From Halocaridina rubra (taxonomy: Eukaryota > Arthropoda > Malacostraca > Decapoda > Atyidae), in NCBI GenBank assembly GCA_037179515.1, contig JAXCGZ010021549.1, positions 1 through 12,500 on the forward strand: a stretch of DNA of 12,500 nucleotides, written 5' to 3'. Position 1 is the first letter of the stretch. Each line of letters starts with the position of its first letter. The notes under the pieces were generated by a model. The model saw nothing but the letters and a program-made list of their open reading frames with translations, ran no database searches and was not told the origin of the DNA. Positions 7,735 through 12,500 of this stretch are shown piece after piece. The position numbers were made by a program, and so were the translations under genes.

Positions 7735-7893
7735 GCGGAAACGGTTGGTCGAGGGCACGGATATTTTATTACAATGTTTGTAGAAAGTGCCAAGGAAATA
7801 TATGACCGGAACCGTGAGACTTATGGACCTGGCATCGAGAAGGGCAAGAAAGGACAGGAAGTTAGCCATTTCCTAAACCACAAGAAAACATAA
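7735..7893 (+). CDS. Possible C-terminal coding remnant before the LTR
   Basis: A frame opens after a TGA at 7732-7734 and closes at TAA 7891-7893. An ATG at 7774 would give 39 residues. The end is charged and well mixed (Glu, Lys, Arg, Gly and Tyr, without runs), unlike translations of nearby AT-rich DNA, and the codons are not AT-biased. It stops 3 bp before the LTR-like start at 7897. It may be the end of a retrotransposon or host frame whose upstream part is broken by the TGA. The opposite strand has a 68-codon ATG frame (7869 to 7663) starting with a signal-peptide-like stretch, but this is the likely antisense shadow of a Lys/Glu-rich frame. No domain is recognised and coding status is unproven. 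Confidence 0.25.
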   Translation, partial: AETVGRGHGYFITMFVESAKEIYDRNRETYGPGIEKGKKGQEVSHFLNHKKT

Positions 7894-8042
7894 ACTTGTG
7901 TTTCGTACGCAGGAACCTGCCCAGGAGAAATGCCCAATAACTCCTCCCCGGAAGTAGGTGGGATTCCACTTTGAACCTGGCGCTGATTAGCTAGGACTAG
8001 ATCTGACTGATTTCATTGGAGAATTGGATGTTAAGCCACGCC

Positions 8043-8079
8043 CTGCCCCTGGGGGTATTTAAAGAGCCACCCAGGGCAG
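8043..8079 (+). promoter_or_regulatory. TATA box bracketed by an inverted repeat
   Basis: TATTTAAAG at 8056-8064 is a strong TATA-type core element. It lies between CTGCCCCTGGG (8043-8053) and CCCAGGGCAG (8070-8079), which are reverse complements apart from one extra C. The GC-rich arms could bind a dimeric factor on each side or extrude a hairpin that exposes the TATA. The arrangement is symmetric enough to be functional, but function is inferred. Confidence 0.6.
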
Positions 8080-8184
8080 AGACACTTAGTTAGATATTGC
8101 CAGGGGCACGAATAGATCATAGATTGTGATAGTCATAGGGTGGGGGCATAGGGGCATTGAGGCGTCGGATGTGTTGTACTCTAG

Positions 8185-8190
8185 AATAAA
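8185..8190 (+). terminator. Polyadenylation signal AATAAA in the LTR-like block
   Basis: Canonical hexamer about 100 bp after the presumed transcription start, placed as in the R region of LTR elements. It could equally be chance in AT-rich DNA. Confidence 0.4.
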
Positions 8191-8300
8191 TATAAGTAAA
8201 GGAACTACTGCTTGTCCATTCTTACCTTGTACCCATCAGGTACCAATATTTATAAACCACGCTACCATAATAATTATAAATACAAATATACGTAGGAGGA

Positions 8301-8445
8301 AAAGCCCTACGTCAGTGGTGTCATTAGATGGAATAGCCAAAACCTCCACGTCAGTAGTGACAAGCGGTGAGATAACCCAGTCATCTTACAAAGTGTGAGT
8401 TCAAGTGGAGAGCCAAAACCCCCACGTCAGTGGTGGCAGTGCGGT
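8301..8445 (+). repeat. Direct repeats with ACGTCAGTGGTG core, period about 76 bp
   Basis: AGCCAAAACCTCCACGTCAG at 8335-8354 recurs at 8411-8430 with one change, and both continue in a GTG and GCGGT context. A third, partial copy (GCCCTACGTCAGTGGTG) lies at 8304-8320, at the LTR-like end. The unit therefore appears three times across the LTR edge and leader. ACGTCA is also the core half-site of CRE-type elements. The leader probably grew by local duplication. Confidence 0.65.
8316..8332 (+). other. Primer-binding-site-like sequence (tRNA-Leu type)
   Basis: TGGTGTCATTAGATGGA follows the LTR-like end after one base. Many Ty3/Gypsy-type elements use TGGTGTCAGAAGTGGGA, the complement of a tRNA-Leu 3' end including CCA. 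The match here is 13 of 17, with the first eight bases exact. The related phrase GTCAGTGGTGGCAGTGCGGT at 8425-8444 is an alternative. Confidence 0.4.
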
Positions 8446-8492
8446 ACGGATCTTCACGAGAGAAAAAAAAAAACATACGAAGAGACAGGTGA

Positions 8493-9134
8493 ATGCCAGT
8501 GCAGACCCGTGAAAAGAAAATAAGAATGGCAAAAGCAGAAATCCAACATCTCCCAATTCAAGAAATGAGTGACGAGGCCAAACACCGGAGAATTCTCGAA
8601 CTGGAGGAGCAAGTGCGGCGCCTACAAGCACGCGCCGACGCCGCTCCGTCAAGAAGGAACTTGGCCGACGCCGACGCCTCAAACATCGACGAACAGCCGG
8701 CCGCTCCGAACCCCGTGGTGACACAGGGAACGCAGCAGGCCCAGCCCCCACCCTGTGCCCTGGTTGTAAAGACGCCTCGAGTCAAGAATTCATTTTTATA
8801 CCTCGACGGCGCAAATATAAAAGACCGCGAATGTCTGTCCATAATTCCCGCGACCGACTTCCTGAAATACTTGGGTCTGCGGATGAGAAGTGACGAGTGG
8901 TCAAATAGAGAATGTTATAAAACTTTGAAGGAACTATTTCTGAGATATTTCTTAGTAAGCCGAAGTGTGACCGGAGCATTGAGTGAAAATGCCCATTACA
9001 AGAGGTATAAGTTGCCGGATCCGACCAAGAAGACGGCGATTCGACGATTTTACGCGAAGAGAAGAAGGAAAACCCGATCCTTCCTTGCCTTCTGTCATGA
9101 AGTTTTTCAGGACCACCTCCTTAAAATAAGCTAA
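8493..9134 (+). CDS. BEN-like domain protein, single exon, LTR-adjacent
   Basis: 213 codons from the first ATG. The in-frame ATG at 8526 (residue 12) has a better Kozak context (A at -3, G at +4) than the one at 8493 (T at -3) and is the likelier start, giving 202 residues. Residues 25-49 are a charged heptad-like helix (a likely coiled coil), residues 50-90 an Ala/Pro/Gln linker encoded by GC-rich DNA, and residues about 98-211 a helical, basic domain. In it, residues 140-152 (a Leu/Phe helix), RSVTG at 157-161, KLPDP at 173-177, AIRRFY at 182-187 and a final Phe/Leu helix follow the order of motifs I associate with BEN domains, a DNA- and chromatin-binding fold of animal proteins and some DNA viruses. 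A coiled coil plus BEN suggests a nuclear DNA-binding or repressor-type protein. It starts about 175 bp after the LTR-like block, where gag would be, but shows no zinc knuckle, protease or polymerase. An unusual gag remains possible. Confidence 0.65.
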   Translation: MPVQTREKKIRMAKAEIQHLPIQEMSDEAKHRRILELEEQVRRLQARADAAPSRRNLADADASNIDEQPAAPNPVVTQGTQQAQPPPCALVVKTPRVKNSFLYLDGANIKDRECLSIIPATDFLKYLGLRMRSDEWSNRECYKTLKELFLRYFLVSRSVTGALSENAHYKRYKLPDPTKKTAIRRFYAKRRRKTRSFLAFCHEVFQDHLLKIS

Positions 9135-9198
9135 GTACTTGTGATCTGTATCCAGTGAGTAATGGGACAATTAGTAAAAGAAATTGAGGTCGGTGGAC

Positions 9199-9210
9199 GC
9201 CGCCATTTTG
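9199..9210 (+). promoter_or_regulatory. YY1/Pho-type motif
   Basis: GCCGCCATTTTG is an exact match to the reverse of the YY1 core CAAAATGGCGGC. In animal promoters this motif often lies just after the transcription start. Here it lies 65 bp past the BEN-like stop, in otherwise AT-rich DNA, followed by TATAAG at 9245-9250. It may mark a second start site or an element in the 3' region. Function is inferred. Confidence 0.45.
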
Positions 9211-9336
9211 TCTTGTAGTAATGCTTTGACTCAGCCAACCCGCTTATAAGGGGTGTGGCGCTTAATAAGTTGATAAAAGTAGAATTTCTGTACCCATTAC
9301 TAACATGGATAATTTGTACTAATAGCTATAAGCAGT

Positions 9337-9342
9337 AATAAA
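9337..9342 (+). terminator. Polyadenylation signal AATAAA
   Basis: The first canonical hexamer after the stop at 9134, followed by a T-rich run (9347-9355) as expected downstream. It would give the BEN-like transcript a 3' UTR of about 230 bases. Confidence 0.45.
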
Positions 9343-9477
9343 CTCCGTTTTTTGTTATAATTTGAGTAATGTAAAGAAATTTCGTTGGAAGTGCGTTCCA
9401 TTTATCTGTATTAATGCTTAGATTGAATTTAAAAAAAAAACGCGGATGTAGCGATTTTTAATTGAAAAACTTTAATG

Positions 9478-9746
9478 CACGTGAAATCACTGTTACAGTA
9501 TATTAATTTCTAAAGCGTAAGAATTATAGTGAGAAATATACGTGCATCTGCTTTTGAGAGATTCATAGACCACGTGTGGTTTTCGAGAAAAGAATGCGGA
9601 AGTGACCATTCGATCTCCCAACCTCGTTACTGTGAATCTGTAGTAATTGTACTGAGCTTTGATATTTTAAAGTACGTGTAAAATCATTGATATATTAATT
9701 TCTTAAAGCGTAAGAAATCGAGTGTTACGATTGCGCCTGTTTTTAA
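9478..9746 (+). repeat. Diverged duplication with ACGTG cores
   Basis: 9478-9556 and 9673-9746 align over about 75 bp. Shared blocks are ACGTG, AAATCA, TATTAATTTC and TAAAGCGTAAGAA, with small gaps. The spacing is about 195 bp. Further ACGTG cores lie at 9540-9544, 9572-9576 and 9863-9867. ACGTG is the core bound by bHLH-PAS factors such as HIF/ARNT, and two sites are full CACGTG E-boxes. Whether this is a regulatory cluster or an old repeat is open. Confidence 0.55.
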
Positions 9747-11569
9747 GTTTTTTTTCTTTTTTTTTCTTTGTTTTTATCCGCGGGAGTAATGTTTTAACGA
9801 GAGAAAGACATAAACGACAGATCGTTCTTTTTGTGTTAGGATGAAGGGATTAACATTACGATACGTGTGTGGCATGTTTTTTTTGAAGAATAAGAAATTT
9901 CGTGATATTAGTTAGAGATGAGTTTTTTTATTTCACGCTATGCAGGCGAAAGTAAGAGTAGATTAGAGTAATTTGTGCTGTCCTAGAATAGGGAAGGTTT
10001 TTCAGTGTCACCCAAACGTAGCTTCAAGGGAGTAGAATGTTTGTTTGTTCGTTAGAATGGGACTTAGGACTGGTGAGGAGGTCTGTGACCGCACGGCTCA
10101 GCCGAGATTTCACCTTTACTCTTCTTCAGAGAGACCGGGAAAGGAAAACAAACATGTTGTAAAAAAAAAAAAAAAAAGGGAATTTTACAGAAAGGAGATG
10201 ATTGTCTTGAAAGGGATTAGCGAATGAGTATGAATGACTGGGGGTATAATGGGGGGTTGCTCTAGGGGGTGAAATCGCGGAAAGCACCGTTAGGAAGCAT
10301 GATTGGGGAGTCTGCGAGGATCGTTCCCCTGCTCCGCCAGGTCCTTCTGCATGCCATATCAGAGTGTATTTATGGGAGGTGATGCGCTGTTGCAATATCT
10401 AGTGAGGGATATGGATGAGAAGGTAATTCTCCACCTGCCCAGATATGGTTGAAATGCCGAGTTTGTTTTATTTTTTTGTTTTGTCCCCTACTCCGCCGTT
10501 GAGGTTATTATTCGATTTCCGAGAGATTCCAAGATAGATGTTACGTGATAAAGGACGTGAATCTATGAATGATTCTTTATTTTCTTTGCTAGCTGCAGTA
10601 TATACATTATTTGTCTGAAGAAATATATTAGATTGATAAAGTAAAACTTTGCGAGTTTTAGCCATGATAATGTTTTATCAAAATTATTTCGGCTTGGTCA
10701 TAAAGAAAGAGTGAGAGCCGACACGAAATGACAACAAGAATGTTACACAGCTGTATCCCGTATTTGAGAGAGCAGATATAAGTCAAATTCGAGATAGTAA
10801 AAGAAGATATATATTGTATGTTTGAATTGTTTATGTACAACTCCGTACGAGATTTTGAAGTTTAAGCAAAATGCATTCTTTACTGTTGATAATGAAATAT
10901 ACTTTTTGTTTTTATTATTGCATACACAGAGATAGCCTTTTTATATTCTTAGGTACCCGTTTTTGTTACAGTTCTTTTTGTATTGAAGAAATCTTTAAAA
11001 TCTTACTTAAAGGATTCTGAAAAGATTATCTAGAGATAACCATGGTTAATCCCTATCATTTCATGAATTTTAGACTACAATCGGGCTAATTAAAGATAAT
11101 TGAGATTATTAGAGATTATTTGCTGAGTTTTAAAGTTAAAATTAATGACACTTAAGTCCTTTTTAAGAAGTTGTTAAGAGAAGGATATTTGTACTTTTGT
11201 TGATAATAGTAGGGATACTGTCACATATGATTTTAGTTTTTTTTTGCTTTAATTTCATCAGTGTGTGTGCTTCGACTTAACCCTCTGATTTATAGTATGA
11301 AAAGAGAGAGATTGTCATTATAGACAAGGATGTGTATGCTGTTACAGTAAAGTCCTTATCAAGATTAAACAGAAAGGAATGGATTTATGCTTCGACAGTT
11401 CTGCAGTTGTACACTAAGTTCTTTTTGCTTTTGTTTTGTTAATGAGGAAATGAGAATAGCCGCTGACAATAAACGTAAGACTCTATCGATAGTCATTGCT
11501 AACGTTGTTCACGTTCATTTGTTTATTTATTATTATTAGAGATACCCTGCGACACTTTTTTATTTTCAG
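9747..11569. other. T/G-rich non-coding stretch
   Basis: No gene supported. The plus strand is richer in T than A and in G than C across most of it, consistent with an intron or 3' UTR read on the plus strand. The 60-codon frame at 10045-10227 opens at a weak ATG and carries a Lys run from an A-tract. A GC-richer patch sits at about 10235-10370. TAACCATGGTTA near 11037-11048 is a short perfect palindrome. Confidence 0.5.
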
Positions 11570-11626
11570 TACAAGTTAAAAGGACAGAGGCCCAGCTCAG
11601 CTGACTGGAGAGTGAAAACCGCAACG

Positions 11627-11630
<4 letters not shown>

Positions 11631-11661
<31 letters not shown>
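11631..11661. repeat. (TC)n microsatellite, 31 bp
   Basis: Fifteen TC units. The open frame across it (about 11540-11830) is partly Ser-Leu repeat and is not called as a gene, although TTTTTTATTTTCAG at 11556-11569 resembles a splice acceptor in front of it. Confidence 0.95.
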
Positions 11662-11663
<2 letters not shown>

Positions 11664-12500
11664 CCTTTCACTCGACTCTGAAACTGACAGAGGCCCCTCC
11701 TGCTGCTAACAGAACGTTGCCGTCTTTGATTTTTTGTGTGTGTTTTTTTCCAGCGAAGCTAGGCGATAATTGTGCCTACATTTTATTGCAGTCAATAGAT
11801 TGTTGCATGCTGTTATTGCATAAATACTGATAAGACATCGGTAGTACCGCCATTTGCATAAATAATTTTTGCCACATGTCGCAACTGTCTAGAGAACAGA
11901 TAGAACTCCCATTGACCAATTGTGGAGCCAGCAAGTTGCCACTTATGCTATATATATATACATTGGTTACGACAGCAGGAATTTAAATATTAAAAGAGAC
12001 TGTGTTGGAAGGAGCATCACTATGAAATATAAGTATAGAACTCTGTTCTTACTTCTGAATATCAGTCTCCATTGTATATATATTGATATTTTTGATTTAG
12101 TATATTTATTTTTATTGTTTATTATTCTTATTTTTAGATCGTGATTATTAGTAATGCTAAGATGTTGGCTGATATTGTTGCTATCTCTCCATGGCCTGTT
12201 GCTAATTATTATTTTTGAAATGAAATCAGCAGTAACTTGATGATTTGTATCTTTTATCTGAAGTCATCCTTGATGTTACTGTAGCCACCGCTAATAAGAA
12301 TGTTTCTTTAGTGGCTTTTCTGAGCATTTAATGATTATTCTTTTTGACATTTATAGTAGAGTAATGCTATGTAGCAGTTGCTAAGTCCTAAGTATCTTGA
12401 AATAATAATCTAGTTGTGTAGACACATACCTTCCATTACCACCCTATTCCTAGGCAGCCCCGACCTGCAAGTTCTAAAAGTCTTTAGATTTTGCCCGTCA
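11662..12500. other. AT-rich non-coding stretch, possible exon edge at the end
   Basis: No gene seen. Splice-acceptor-like sequences occur at about 11752 (after a T-run) and at 12453 (pyrimidine-rich stretch ending CCTAG). After the latter the last 47 bases are GC-richer and open in one frame to the window end. That could be the start of an exon, but there is too little sequence to judge. Confidence 0.35.

Larger units (their letters stand above)
7897..8314 (+). mobile_element. LTR-like block (retrotransposon LTR or LTR-derived promoter)
   Basis: The block of about 418 bp starts TGTG and ends CGTCA. In the expected U3-R-U5 order it holds a TATA box (8056-8064), a likely start region about 25-30 bp downstream (near 8082-8091), a polyadenylation signal AATAAA at 8185-8190, and right after its end a sequence like a tRNA-Leu primer-binding site (8316-8332). 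Composition is more mixed than the surroundings. No second copy is in the window, and the terminal inverted repeats and target duplication are not clear, so the borders are estimates. It could be a 5' LTR of an element reading to the right, the 3' LTR of one ending at 7893, or a solo LTR. Confidence 0.45.

Noticed and set aside
7663..7869. A minus-strand 68-codon secreted-type peptide with ATG
   Set aside because: The hydrophobic start is what the complement of a Lys/Glu-rich plus-strand frame gives. It has an acceptor-like sequence upstream, so it is not excluded, but the plus-strand reading is preferred.
8401..8979. Minus-strand frames of 65-116 codons opposite the BEN-like frame
   Set aside because: They are antisense shadows of the GC-rich linker and helices of the plus-strand gene; they hold Arg/Ser/Pro-rich low-complexity sequence and no domain.
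11540..11830. An internal exon behind an acceptor-like sequence
   Set aside because: The frame is open, but a third of it is a (TC)n microsatellite or low-complexity, no donor is evident and no domain is recognised.

Overview
This window looks like accessory, repeat-rich nuclear DNA from an arthropod. A decapod crustacean is my best guess. The evidence is a degenerate interstitial run of the arthropod telomere repeat TTAGG (5975-6029), very dense and long (TA)n, (GATA)n, (CA)n, (TTA)n, (AAT)n and (TC)n microsatellites, two families of tRNA-derived SINE-like repeats with visible pol III A and B boxes, and AT-rich non-coding DNA with almost no open frames. There are no bacterial signals: no operons, ribosome-binding sites or CRISPR. 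Species assignment is inference only.

Layout. 1-1276: AT-rich DNA with a foldback (670-767) and a GC-richer patch ending in an A-rich tail (about 1034-1257) that may be a retroposon 3' end. 1277-2575: a mosaic of SINE family 1 (one inverted fragment, then a tandem array with five head copies) alternating with five (TA)n tracts. 2576-3171: AT-rich DNA with short tandem repeats. 3172-3443: a plus-strand SINE family 2 copy carrying an internal 81-bp tandem duplication. 3444-5118: non-coding, with a perfect 25-bp palindrome at 4289-4313. 5119-5732: a minus-strand SINE family 2 copy bracketed by (TA)n tracts, then further (TA)n. 5733-6893: telomere-like repeat, a purine tract and a compound TA/GATA/CA microsatellite. 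7361-7649: complementary (TTA)n and (AAT)n tracts.

The most gene-like part is 7735-9342. A short open frame ends at 7893. It is followed by an LTR-like block (7897-8314) with a TATA box set inside an inverted repeat, a polyadenylation signal and a tRNA-Leu-like primer-binding site, then by direct repeats, then by the only convincing intact coding frame (8493-9134). That frame encodes about 200 residues: an N-terminal charged helix or coiled coil, a low-complexity linker, and a C-terminal part resembling a BEN DNA-binding domain. It sits where gag would lie in an LTR retrotransposon, or equally where a host gene driven by a captured LTR would lie.

9135-12500 has no convincing gene. Its plus strand is richer in T than A and in G than C, as expected of a transcribed intron or 3' UTR. 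It starts near a perfect YY1/Pho-type motif (9199-9210) and holds a diverged duplication with several ACGTG cores. No multi-gene system is visible. The points most worth following are the LTR plus BEN-like frame and the repeated physical linkage of SINE edges with (TA)n tracts of nearly uniform length.
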